Made by a program: the position numbers and the translations under genes. Source: Alphaproteobacteria bacterium (GTDB taxonomy: Bacteria > Pseudomonadota > Alphaproteobacteria > Micavibrionales > Micavibrionaceae). From it: a DNA stretch of 64,000 nt. This document shows, piece by piece, positions 37,062 to 45,789 of this stretch; positions within the stretch are counted from its first letter, which is position 1; each line of letters starts with the position of its first letter. The stretch covers positions 1-64,000 of the forward strand of contig NVUR01000024.1 of the NCBI GenBank assembly GCA_002401965.1. Reading direction: 5' to 3'. The notes beneath the pieces were generated by a model that saw only the letters and a list, made by a program, of their open reading frames with translations, was not told the origin of the DNA and did not search any database.

Positions 37062-37324
37062 TGGCACGTAAATGGACGGCAGAAGAACGCCAAAGACAGG
37101 CTGAAATCATTAGGGAAGCCAAGCCGTGGAAGAAATCCACAGGCCCCAAAACAGCCGCAGGTAAAAACACGGTCGCACAAAATGCCTATAAACACGGGCT
37201 ACGCAGTCGTGACTATGATGAGATATGCCGGCTTTTGCGAGAAAACAACAGAAAGCTCACTCATTTCCTATCCGCACTGAAATTGGAAAAACGGCAATTG
37301 ACTCAAACGAATCAGCTTCTATAA
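37061..37324 (+). CDS. GPKTAxGK-motif small basic protein
   Basis: 87 residues, basic. It carries the motif STGPKTAAGKNTVAQNAYKHGLRS, known from a family that includes phage-linked HGGxSTG-type proteins, but it lacks the cysteine-rich part. The ATG at 37061 overlaps the previous stop by one base and has AAGG upstream; a TTG at 37052 would add three residues. DNA or RNA binding is a guess from charge. Confidence 0.55.
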   Translation: MARKWTAEERQRQAEIIREAKPWKKSTGPKTAAGKNTVAQNAYKHGLRSRDYDEICRLLRENNRKLTHFLSALKLEKRQLTQTNQLL

Positions 37325-37334
37325 TGGCGACCTC

Positions 37335-38084
37335 ATGAGCATAAAGAAACCAACTATTATTATATTTGATATGGACGGGACAGCCGTAAGGCACATAAAC
37401 CCGCGCCTTTTGCATCTCCTCGAATTTCTTGATGGTATTTGTTACAAACTGTCAAAGCTGTTCGCGTGGCTTTTTAAGCGTGGCGCAAAGGGGCGCATCG
37501 TCCCCGAATGGCATGATCCTGAATGGATTAACCAGACTAAGAAAAAACCGAGGTTACTTGTTCATCGTGCCATTCATAAAGTGCGCCGTAAACCTGTTGA
37601 ACAAATCGTACAGCCCTGCCCCGGTCTGTATGATGTTTTGGATCTTCTAACTGCAAATAAGATCCCGATCGGTCTGGTCAGCAATGGTTTGGGCAAGGGT
37701 TATGGTCACGATATCTTAAATAAATTTGACCTTAACCATTATTTCAAAGCAACAGTCTTCCGCGAAGACCTCAAAAATTCAAAACCAAATCCAGAGCCCG
37801 TTTTGCTCGCGCTCAAACGTATGGAAATTGAGCCAAAAGAAAATGACGTAATCTGGTTTCTTGGGGATCGTCATAAGGATGTTGTCACCGCTCTGGCGGC
37901 GGATAAACTGGTGAAAGGTAATGTGATGCCAATCGCCGTGGCGTTAAGTGCCTCTGTTGGAATAATCGAAAATAATCTTGGCTCTGACCATATCATCATG
38001 TCATTCCATGATATGTACGATCAGCTTCGTACGATGTTTGAAAAAGATACCAAAGAACATCATAACGACGCAGCGACAGCCTAA
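37335..38084 (+). CDS. HAD-superfamily phosphatase
   Basis: 249 residues. HAD motifs: I IIIFDMDGTAV with the nucleophile Asp, II LVSNG, III Lys in NSKPNPEPVLLAL, IV WFLGDRHKDVVTA. Cap in between. This resembles phosphoglycolate-phosphatase-like enzymes and cannot be pinned further. It lies 10 bases after the GPKT gene and converges on sppA with 13 bases between stops. Confidence 0.85.
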   Translation: MSIKKPTIIIFDMDGTAVRHINPRLLHLLEFLDGICYKLSKLFAWLFKRGAKGRIVPEWHDPEWINQTKKKPRLLVHRAIHKVRRKPVEQIVQPCPGLYDVLDLLTANKIPIGLVSNGLGKGYGHDILNKFDLNHYFKATVFREDLKNSKPNPEPVLLALKRMEIEPKENDVIWFLGDRHKDVVTALAADKLVKGNVMPIAVALSASVGIIENNLGSDHIIMSFHDMYDQLRTMFEKDTKEHHNDAATA

Positions 38085-38097
38085 ACCACGATGATCC

Positions 38098-40014
38098 TTA
38101 GTGGATTTTTATCGGCGCATAAACGCTGTTTTGTGAATCCTGCATCATCATAAACTCTGAAAGAACAGGCTGAAACTCACGTAGGATTGCGGCCTGAATG
38201 CCCATGGTTTTTCCCGCCGTAACTTGCCCTTCAAGCAACTGAACAAGTTTCTCCATTGAGGTCAAAGGCTTTGGTAAAATCACAACATCAACATCATGGC
38301 GATCCACGCCGCCCGCCTGCACCGCCGCGTGATCCAACGCTTCGTTCAAACCGCCAAACTGATCGGCAATCCCGATTTTAACCGCACTGGTTCCAACCCA
38401 AACACGTCCGCGCGCAATTTTATCAACATCTTCGATGCTCATATTTCGGCCTTCTGCAACGCGTTCCAGAAAAGCATCATAAATATTATCCAACATCAAA
38501 TTCATGCGCGCCGCTTCACTTTTGGAAAACGGCGTATTCATGGAAAACATCGCAGCGTTCTGCCCTTCATTGATACGCGCCCAATTCACGCCCAAATTCT
38601 TCCACAATTTCTTCGCTGAAACCTTGCCACCCAACACGCCGATAGAACCTGTAATCGTTGTTGGCAAAACAAAAATTTTATCCGCAGAAGCAGAAATCCA
38701 ATACCCGCCAGACGCCGCAGTCGCCCCCATAGAAACAGTAACCGTCTTGCCCTCTTTTTGAACAATCTGTACTGCGCGCAAAATCGTTTCCGATGCGACG
38801 GGCGATCCACCAGGGCTGTCCACCCGCAAGACAACCGCGTCGATATCATCATCATAAGCCGCATGTAATAACGCGCCAGAAATTTCATCCGCCGCCGCAA
38901 CCCCACCGCCCATAACACCAGCGCGCACAGAAGCATTATTACCATCCGTATCCATAATCGCCCCAACCGCATAAATCAACGCCACGCGCGGATCATCACT
39001 TGCCTTCTCCTTAGAAAGCAAGGCTTCGGCAATAATATTATCTTGCTTCGTTATATCATTCATGTATTTATCAAAATTGATGTATGTCAGCGCCTCACTT
39101 TTCGGTTCTCCCGTTACGCGCATACTGATTTTCTCAATCAGTTTATCCGCATAATCAACCTTATCAACAAGACCAACATCCAACGCTTCATCAGCTAATA
39201 AAACACCGCGATCAACAAATGACTTAAACGCCGCAACCGTAATATCTCTGTCTTTTGCAATATCCTTGCTCAACACATCATAAATATCCGCGATCAATAC
39301 CGTCATAGAGCGACGATTCGCCTCCGACATTTCAGAGTTGGTCAGGCTTTCATACGCGCTTTTATACTCTTTACGTTGAAAAAATTGTGGCTCTATCCCG
39401 ATTTTATCCAACACATCACGTAAAAACGGCATCTCCGCGCTTAAGCCTGTAATCATAAGATTACCCATTGGCTGCATCCAAATTTCATCAAAACTTGCGG
39501 CCAAATAATACCCACCAAGACCATTACTATATGATGGCGCGTAGATATAGGCGAACTTACCGCTTTGCCTAAAACTCTTAATCGCGGCGCGAATTTCTTC
39601 AATATGTGCAACAGAATAACGTCCCTGTTTCAGATGGGCGTAAATCCCCTCAACACGCGGATCGGTTTTTGCGCTTTCAATCGCATCGGTGAAAGTCTTC
39701 ATTGTTTTGATGTTATTAGAAAACGGATCTGCAAAGCCTGCATCAGCTGGAAGATCGCCAATCGCGCCATCCAGTTCCATATACAAAACCATTTTCTCTG
39801 GCAGAGCTACATTCATTTCATCAACAACCGAGGAAAATGTCCAGATGCTCAGAACCACCAAGAACAAAACACTCGCCCCGATCAGCATGCAGGTTTTCTT
39901 CAAAGCCATCCATAAAATAGGCCAGATGCGCCATTTAACCTTCGGTTTTTTTACCACTTTAGGAACAGGTGAACTGTATAGATTTTTACGTTTTGACCAA
40001 GGATCTTTTCTCAT
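38098..40014 (-). CDS. sppA: Signal peptide peptidase SppA (67 kDa type)
   Basis: 638 residues. One N-terminal TM helix (about 40-60, CMLIGASVLFLVVLSIWTF) then two S49 repeats. The catalytic pair is Lys218 (KEYKSAYE) and Ser435 (ATAASGGYW). It cleaves leftover signal peptides in the membrane. It is followed on the same strand by aroC upstream. A clear ATG at 40014. Confidence 0.95.
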   Translation of the reverse strand: MRKDPWSKRKNLYSSPVPKVVKKPKVKWRIWPILWMALKKTCMLIGASVLFLVVLSIWTFSSVVDEMNVALPEKMVLYMELDGAIGDLPADAGFADPFSNNIKTMKTFTDAIESAKTDPRVEGIYAHLKQGRYSVAHIEEIRAAIKSFRQSGKFAYIYAPSYSNGLGGYYLAASFDEIWMQPMGNLMITGLSAEMPFLRDVLDKIGIEPQFFQRKEYKSAYESLTNSEMSEANRRSMTVLIADIYDVLSKDIAKDRDITVAAFKSFVDRGVLLADEALDVGLVDKVDYADKLIEKISMRVTGEPKSEALTYINFDKYMNDITKQDNIIAEALLSKEKASDDPRVALIYAVGAIMDTDGNNASVRAGVMGGGVAAADEISGALLHAAYDDDIDAVVLRVDSPGGSPVASETILRAVQIVQKEGKTVTVSMGATAASGGYWISASADKIFVLPTTITGSIGVLGGKVSAKKLWKNLGVNWARINEGQNAAMFSMNTPFSKSEAARMNLMLDNIYDAFLERVAEGRNMSIEDVDKIARGRVWVGTSAVKIGIADQFGGLNEALDHAAVQAGGVDRHDVDVVILPKPLTSMEKLVQLLEGQVTAGKTMGIQAAILREFQPVLSEFMMMQDSQNSVYAPIKIH

Positions 40015-40035
40015 TTTTTTCTCTTATAAATAGAA

Positions 40036-41121
40036 TTACAGGCACTGCGCTTTATGACGCAACCAATGATCTGCAAGTACGCAAGCCATCATCGCCTCAA
40101 CCACCGGAACACCGCGAATTCCAACGCAAGGATCATGTCGCCCCTTCGTCATAATTTCGGTTTCGTTACCATCCATATCAATGGTTTTACGCGGCGTCAA
40201 AATAGAGCTGGTCGGTTTAAACCCAACGCGTGCAACGATATCCTGACCAGATGAAATACCGCCCAAAATACCACCTGCATGATTAGAAAGGAAATTAGGT
40301 TTACCATCTTCGCCTATTCTAATCTCATCGGCGTTTTCTTCGCCACCAAAAGCCACAGTATCAAAGCCAGAGCCGATTTCAATGGCTTTGACCGCGTTAA
40401 TGCTCATCATTGCTTTGGCGATATCGGCGTCCAGCTTGTCATATACAGGGGCGCCAAGCCCTGCGGGAATACCGCTGGCGTGAATTTCGACTAATGCGCC
40501 TGCGCTAGAGCCATTTTTACGTACGCCATCAAGGTAAGTTGCCCAATTTTCAGCCGCCTGCGCGTCAGGGGAGAAAAACGGGTTTTGTGTTACTTGATCC
40601 CAATCCCAATTATCGCGGTTCAGTGTTTCAGTACCAACCTGCACTACACACGCACGGATTTTAACGGCCTCGCCTATCTGATGTTCAAGAACTTTACGTG
40701 CCACCGCACCTGCCGCAACACGCATCGCCGTCTCACGCGCAGAAGAACGCCCGCCGCCGCGATAATCACGAATGCCGTATTTCTCATTATAAGTAAAGTC
40801 CGCATGACCCGGGCGGAATTTATCTTTTATATCACCATAATCTTTTGATTTTTGATCTGTGTTATGAATCAATAAACCAATCGGCGTACCCGTTGTCATC
40901 CCCTCAAACACACCCGATAAAATCTGAACCTCATCCGCCTCTTTGCGCTGCGTCGTATGGCGGCTTTGTCCTGGCTTGCGTTGATCGAGGAATTGTTGAA
41001 TATAAGCCTCATCCAACGGAATACGCGGCGGAACACCATCAACAACGCAACCAATCGCCACGCCGTGGCTCTCTCCAAATGTGGTGTATTGAAATAAAGT
41101 TCCGAAACGATTGCCTGACAT
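40036..41121 (-). CDS. aroC: Chorismate synthase
   Basis: 361 residues from Met at 41121. Signatures: [40 protein letters not shown] and [21 protein letters not shown]. It converts EPSP to chorismate using reduced FMN. The longer frame to 41277 is not supported: AGGAAAAAGCAAGAAA lies just before the ATG at 41121, and residues before it do not match the family. It is 21 bases upstream of sppA. Confidence 0.97.
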   Translation of the reverse strand: MSGNRFGTLFQYTTFGESHGVAIGCVVDGVPPRIPLDEAYIQQFLDQRKPGQSRHTTQRKEADEVQILSGVFEGMTTGTPIGLLIHNTDQKSKDYGDIKDKFRPGHADFTYNEKYGIRDYRGGGRSSARETAMRVAAGAVARKVLEHQIGEAVKIRACVVQVGTETLNRDNWDWDQVTQNPFFSPDAQAAENWATYLDGVRKNGSSAGALVEIHASGIPAGLGAPVYDKLDADIAKAMMSINAVKAIEIGSGFDTVAFGGEENADEIRIGEDGKPNFLSNHAGGILGGISSGQDIVARVGFKPTSSILTPRKTIDMDGNETEIMTKGRHDPCVGIRGVPVVEAMMACVLADHWLRHKAQCL

Positions 41122-41205
41122 TTTCTTGCTTTTTCCTAATAATTTACAGTATAAAGACAATAGCCATATTCGGCGCAGAGTACCAGAGGCGTTTAAGATA
41201 AAACC

Positions 41206-41556
41206 ATGACGAACAGCAAGACCACAGACACAAAAACCTTGCGAAATCATATCAAGCAAGAATTCACGTATAACCACCTAGAAACATTGAAGGAAGTGGC
41301 TGAAGGCAACTATACAGGTAAACGGAAAGATCTTATCACCGCGTTCAAAGCAGCCGGCGCAAAAATCAGAAAGACAGGATCGAGCCACCCTGACTTCAAG
41401 ATAACTTTGGCATCCGGTAAAGAATGGCTCATCACACTTCCAATGAATATAGAGTTACATAATGGAGTAAACGCCCTTTCCAAAGCCGCAAAAGAAACAT
41501 TAAAAGAATGCCAAAAAATTATAAGTCTAAATGAACAGGAACCTTCTGTACACTAA
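41206..41556 (+). CDS. Small protein with possible HicA-like fold
   Basis: 116 residues, soluble and basic. The middle (about 38-95) has [29 protein letters not shown], which resembles the HicA toxin pattern of a short helix, a strand and a G-S-x-H turn. There is no partner antitoxin beside it. It is divergent from aroC and its last 38 bases overlap the 3' end of the convergent thioesterase gene, an unusual length. Not recognised with certainty. Confidence 0.4.
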   Translation: MTNSKTTDTKTLRNHIKQEFTYNHLETLKEVAEGNYTGKRKDLITAFKAAGAKIRKTGSSHPDFKITLASGKEWLITLPMNIELHNGVNALSKAAKETLKECQKIISLNEQEPSVH

Positions 41557-41983
41557 GCGTGCCTTGATCTATCACCGCGACAGTCAATCGGGAAAGAGCC
41601 GTACGTTTGCCTGTCGCCTCTTCCATCATATCGATTTGCCACACTTGGGTTCGCCTTCCAACATGTAAAAGACTACACGTTCCAACAACAAAACCTTGCA
41701 TAACAGCGCGAATATGATTTGCGTTAATCTCTAAACCAACAGCACGATATTTATCAGGATCAATAGTCATCCACGCAGCCACACTGCCCAACGTTTCCGC
41801 GAGAACGCAGCTCGCCCCGCCATGAAGGATGCCAAAAGGTTGGGTTGTGCGATGATCGACAGGAATACGACCTGTTAGAAAATCATCGCCGATTTCCAGA
41901 AACTCAAAGCCTATATGCTCCCCCATATTTGCACTACGCAAGTCTTGAAGGTCATCAATTTTGTAATCTTTAAACCAGATCAT
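41519..41983 (-). CDS. PaaI-type hotdog-fold thioesterase
   Basis: 154 residues, hotdog fold. The key stretch is RTTQPFGILHGGASCVLAETLGSVAA, with the HGG-type active site and downstream Glu. Family members hydrolyse acyl-CoA (PaaI, EntH/YbdB). It lies 28 bases downstream of fabI on the same strand, compatible with acyl-chain metabolism. Substrate unknown. Confidence 0.85.
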   Translation of the reverse strand: MIWFKDYKIDDLQDLRSANMGEHIGFEFLEIGDDFLTGRIPVDHRTTQPFGILHGGASCVLAETLGSVAAWMTIDPDKYRAVGLEINANHIRAVMQGFVVGTCSLLHVGRRTQVWQIDMMEEATGKRTALSRLTVAVIDQGTLSVQKVPVHLDL

Positions 41984-42011
41984 TTAATATCATCATCAAG
42001 GCGGGCTAACG

Positions 42012-42866
42012 CTACGCCACAACCTTGCCTTTATCTTTGGGAATCATGCTCTGTAATAGGTCTGCTGTTTCAGCGACACTATCCACGGCAAGCATACCGA
42101 CAGTATGATAACCACTATCCACGTGCAGAGTTTCCCCCGTTACGCCGCTGCCCAAATCAGAGAGCAAGAACAAGCCAGATCGACCAATATCGCCAATCGT
42201 TACATTGCGTTTTAACGGTGCATTCAGCTCGTTCCATTTCAAGATAAAGCGGAAATCACCGATACCGCTGGCCGCCAAGGTTTTAATCGGCCCTGCAGAA
42301 ATTGCATTCACACGGATATTATCTTTACCAAGATCAGCCGCCAGATACTTCACAGAAGCCTCCAAAGCTGCCTTCGCCACGCCCATCACATTGTAATGCG
42401 GCATGACTTGTTCCGCCCCGTAATATGTAAGGGTTAACAATGAACCGCCATCTGTCATCAAAGGCGCAGCGCGCTGTGCCACCGCAGTAAAGGAATAAAC
42501 AGAGATATCCATTGTGCGTAGGAAATTATCACGCGAAGTATTTAAATACAGGCCATCCAGCTCATTCTTATCGGAAAATGCTATCGCATGAACCACAAAA
42601 TCAATTTTGCCCCATTGCTTTTCTATTTCAGAAAATACCGCGTCAATGCTGGCCTCATCTGTCACATCACATGGCAGGATAATGTCAGAGCCAACGCGCT
42701 CAGCCAATGGTTTAACGCGTTTTAACAAGGCATCACCCTGATAGGTAAAGGCCAGCTCTGCGCCATTTGCGGCCGCAGCCTCTGCAATACCCCATGCAAT
42801 GGATCGCTCGTTCGCGACGCCCATTATCACGCCGCGTTTTCCTTTTAAAAAATCACTATTCATCAT
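42012..42866 (-). CDS. fabI: Enoyl-[acyl-carrier-protein] reductase FabI
   Basis: 284 residues. Tyr158-X6-Lys165 active site in HYNVMGVAK, with GVANERSIAWGIA cofactor-binding start and ISAGPIKTLAASGI. It reduces enoyl-ACP with NADH in fatty-acid elongation. FabI is the triclosan/isoniazid-type target family. Start MMNSD; either adjacent ATG may be used. Confidence 0.97.
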   Translation of the reverse strand: MMNSDFLKGKRGVIMGVANERSIAWGIAEAAAANGAELAFTYQGDALLKRVKPLAERVGSDIILPCDVTDEASIDAVFSEIEKQWGKIDFVVHAIAFSDKNELDGLYLNTSRDNFLRTMDISVYSFTAVAQRAAPLMTDGGSLLTLTYYGAEQVMPHYNVMGVAKAALEASVKYLAADLGKDNIRVNAISAGPIKTLAASGIGDFRFILKWNELNAPLKRNVTIGDIGRSGLFLLSDLGSGVTGETLHVDSGYHTVGMLAVDSVAETADLLQSMIPKDKGKVVA

Positions 42867-43006
42867 TTTACTTCTTTATTATTTATAATTTTCAGCAAGA
42901 TAACATCGTACACATTTACACTCTACAGTCTACAGTAAGCATGTATATTCATCAAATTAACCTGTAAAAATATGACCGCCCCCTTATTGTATAAATAGAA
43001 TTCTGT

Positions 43007-43012
43007 TATAGT
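43007..43012 (+). promoter_or_regulatory. Possible -10 element upstream of the 43062 gene
   Basis: TATAGT at 43007-43012 lies about 50 bases upstream of the ATG with only a poor -35 candidate. The divergent fabI gene starts at 42866, so this region must hold promoters for both genes, but no strong pair is obvious. Confidence 0.25.
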
Positions 43013-43061
43013 GGTCTGGAATGCGTAATCCCCTTTCTCAAACATTGAAAATTAAAGTAAA

Positions 43062-44462
43062 ATGAGTGTTGATTACAAAACAGCAAAACACATCTGTAAT
43101 GTCATACGCAGACAAATACAGGGTGGCATTCCCGATCTCTACATCAATTTCATAGTCCATGGTGAAGATGGTCGAAAAAAAGCATTTTCAGCAGAAAAAG
43201 AAACAATTTTGGGACACCCTGCCGGCGAATTCGCCATTAATCACTTACAAGACCCTCAACATTCAGACTTACTTGCGAAAGACAGGTCATGCTTTTCTAT
43301 ACTGGCATATGATAAACAACCTGGATTTTTAGGATTCTTTCAAAGTAATTCTTATCTATCCATTTGCTTTATTAACCATGAACGCTTTCAAAATGAGAGT
43401 AATCTGCGCAACCATGCCTTCCACTTGGCATGGCATGCAACCTCCCTCTACAAAAACTTTATGGATAGAAGTACCAATGCATCCGATAGTACTCAATATT
43501 TATTTAAAGACGAAAACAACATTTTATTCACAAAATTAACATCTATCCAATGGAAGCACCGCAACTTACAGGCTGATATTTTTTCTGCCAGCATCCAGAC
43601 ATTACAAGGACGCGAGGATACACTGGGCATCTTATCCAAACAAAGAATGTCCGACACCCTAAATGCTACACCGGGCTTCATTGCAGAAAATTTTCCTTTC
43701 CCAGTCTGCCTGGATACGCTCGACTTTGTATTTAAAAATAAAATAAACCAATATAAAAAGAGCAAAAAACCAATCATCGCAGCAACAGAAATAGCCGAGG
43801 AAATAGGAAAAGCATATGACGACTCTTCAATAGAACAATGGCGGAGCTTTTCTATACCGGCGCAAGAAATGGCATGGTTAGGACATGATGCGAAAAGCAT
43901 CTTGGGCGCGGCCATATACACCTGTGAAAACACTTATGCACAATCAATCGCCGATATGCTGGCAGAGCGCATGGAGATCAAACCAGATGTCATGCCAATA
44001 TCACAAGAATACAACCCATTCACCGCCCAAGAAGCCAATGAACGCATCCATAACAAACTATGCAGCCAACTCATTGACAATATTTTGAATAAGATCCACG
44101 AAAAAAAAGATCCGGCAATCATTATGGACGTTATACAAAAACAAAACAGGTTATTGCAAAATTCCTCATTGATTGGATGGTGCTCAAGTGCACTTATTCA
44201 AACAAACATATATATAGAACAAAATGATCTATCCAATGACATAACCGGAATCCTTAACCACGCGAGAACCATTTTCCAAGAAGAAGTAAATTCCATTCCG
44301 TGGGATACGCTTGTGCATTTTTCTCGTGCCTTATTTAACCATCGGCGCAACAATATCAACCAATCAATGAATGATATTATACATATAGCCGAAGAGAATG
44401 ACGAATTTTTATCCATTCACTCTGCTTTAACAACGGCAAAAATATATAATAGGAATAACTGA
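43062..44462 (+). CDS. Large orphan protein of unknown function
   Basis: 466 residues, no signal peptide and no TM helix, so probably cytoplasmic. It is rich in Asn, His and Ile and mostly helical. The N-terminal part includes a repeated histidine run in NHAFHLAWHATSL (HxxxH), which could bind metal. The C-terminal half has long helices (NPFTAQEANERIHNKLCSQL, IFQEEVNSIPWDTLVHFSRA). No known family recognised. It lies between fabI and the 17 kDa-antigen gene. No clear ribosome binding site precedes the ATG. Confidence 0.6.
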   Translation: MSVDYKTAKHICNVIRRQIQGGIPDLYINFIVHGEDGRKKAFSAEKETILGHPAGEFAINHLQDPQHSDLLAKDRSCFSILAYDKQPGFLGFFQSNSYLSICFINHERFQNESNLRNHAFHLAWHATSLYKNFMDRSTNASDSTQYLFKDENNILFTKLTSIQWKHRNLQADIFSASIQTLQGREDTLGILSKQRMSDTLNATPGFIAENFPFPVCLDTLDFVFKNKINQYKKSKKPIIAATEIAEEIGKAYDDSSIEQWRSFSIPAQEMAWLGHDAKSILGAAIYTCENTYAQSIADMLAERMEIKPDVMPISQEYNPFTAQEANERIHNKLCSQLIDNILNKIHEKKDPAIIMDVIQKQNRLLQNSSLIGWCSSALIQTNIYIEQNDLSNDITGILNHARTIFQEEVNSIPWDTLVHFSRALFNHRRNNINQSMNDIIHIAEENDEFLSIHSALTTAKIYNRNN

Positions 44463-44545
44463 AAAAAACCAATAAAAATGGCCACATCCACAGAGCTATA
44501 ATACTCAGAAACATGACCATCTTATTTTAGAATCAAAATCTTAAA

Positions 44546-45022
44546 TTATTTCACAATTTCCCAACTACCATCCGGTTGTTGACACGCTGTGCCATACGCA
44601 GATTCTTCACGACCACCCACATAGATTGTTTGTTGATACTCACGACAATATTTACCGCTCTCGGTATATCCGTCTTTGGTTGCAACAACATCGCCGGAAT
44701 TACCACTTTCTGGATTATTCCATGAAACAGTTTCACCAATTGGCGCACTTTGAACATCGTATGTTGCCTGTGACATATGTTGCCTATCAGCACTATCCAA
44801 AGATTTGCCAATTTCACTACCAACCAATGTTCCAATTAAAACACCCGCACCTGTCGCCCAAAGCTGGCCACTGCCGCCGCCCAGTCTCGATCCTAAAAGT
44901 CCACCAAGAACCGCGCCACTACCGGCACCAATCAGCTGTTTATTTCCTGCGCCTTGGTATGTTTCACACGCGCTTAATCCAAGCGTTGAAACAACCATCA
45001 TTAAAAGTGCTACTTTTTTCAT
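44546..45022 (-). CDS. Glycine-zipper lipoprotein (17 kDa surface antigen type)
   Basis: 158 residues. A lipobox LSAC near residue 16-19 predicts lipidation at the cysteine. The body has a glycine-zipper 2TM stretch (LIGAGSGAVLGGLLGSRLGG, TGAGVLIGTLVGSEIGKSLD) and a C-terminal domain with GKYCREYQQTIYVGGREESAYGTACQQPDG. This matches the rickettsial 17 kDa antigen family of outer-membrane lipoproteins. A solo gene diverging from pdxH. Confidence 0.88.
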   Translation of the reverse strand: MKKVALLMMVVSTLGLSACETYQGAGNKQLIGAGSGAVLGGLLGSRLGGGSGQLWATGAGVLIGTLVGSEIGKSLDSADRQHMSQATYDVQSAPIGETVSWNNPESGNSGDVVATKDGYTESGKYCREYQQTIYVGGREESAYGTACQQPDGSWEIVK

Positions 45023-45134
45023 CTGCGTCTACTTTCATTCGTAAATTTATAAAGTTATTTGAATTTGAGAGTATATCCATTTATAAAATGAATTCATAGA
45101 AGATATACGAATAAAACCACAGGATCCTTTGAAA

Positions 45135-45731
45135 ATGCATATACAGAACTCTGACGACCCGATTGCCCTATTTCAAAGCTGGCTTGCAGAGGCAACAAAA
45201 ACGGAAGTAAACGACCCAGACACCATGGCTTTAGCCACATGCAGCAAGGATGGAAAGCCGTCTGTTCGCATGATTTTATTAAAACAAATAGATAAAAATG
45301 GGTTCAAATTTCATACCAATAAAGAAAGCCAAAAGGGAGGTGAACTTGCCGAGAACCCACACGCTGCGATTTGTTTTCATTGGAAATCTCTGCGTAAACA
45401 AGTGCGCGCGGAAGGTAAGATAGAGATCATTACAAAACAAGAAGCCGATGACTATTTCGCTGACCGTCCCTATGAACGCCAAGTCGGCGCATGGGCATCG
45501 CAGCAATCAAGACCGCTGGAAAGCCGCGAACATCTGGAAGAAAAGATAAAAAAACTACAAGTTCAATACCCCAAAGGCACAACTGTACCGCGCCCCGCAT
45601 ACTGGGTTGGGTATCGCCTGATCCCGCAAACAATAGAATTTTGGTGGGATAATCCCGATCGCTTACATGATCGCCTAAAATACACAAAGAACAGCGATGA
45701 GAATTGGGATATTCAGCGTCTCTACCCTTGA
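45135..45731 (+). CDS. pdxH: Pyridoxine/pyridoxamine 5'-phosphate oxidase
   Basis: 198 residues from ATG 45135 (a TTG at 45129 is two codons earlier). FMN-binding and substrate residues in SVRMILLKQID, FHTNKESQKGGEL, VGAWASQQSRPL and the C-terminal RLHDRLKY region are typical. It makes pyridoxal 5'-phosphate. An AGGA lies before it. Its stop lies inside the predicted promoter of htpG. Confidence 0.96.
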   Translation: MHIQNSDDPIALFQSWLAEATKTEVNDPDTMALATCSKDGKPSVRMILLKQIDKNGFKFHTNKESQKGGELAENPHAAICFHWKSLRKQVRAEGKIEIITKQEADDYFADRPYERQVGAWASQQSRPLESREHLEEKIKKLQVQYPKGTTVPRPAYWVGYRLIPQTIEFWWDNPDRLHDRLKYTKNSDENWDIQRLYP

Positions 45732-45753
45732 TTCTTCGGCAGTTTCCATCCAT
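45727..45753 (+). promoter_or_regulatory. Candidate heat-shock (sigma32-type) promoter of htpG
   Basis: CTTGATT at 45727-45733 and CATCCAT (core ATCCAT 45748-45753) are separated by about 14 bases, close to the sigma32 pattern CTTGAAA-N13-15-CCCCAT. It overlaps the pdxH stop codon and would give a leader of about 30 bases to the htpG ATG at 45790. The -10-like element is an imperfect match. Confidence 0.4.
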
Positions 45754-45789
45754 AAAGAGACGCATACATATTTAATGGAGTTTGGCATT

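Noticed and set aside
41122-41277. N-terminal extension of aroC
   Set aside because: Residues before 41121 do not match chorismate synthase and a good ribosome binding site lies before that ATG.
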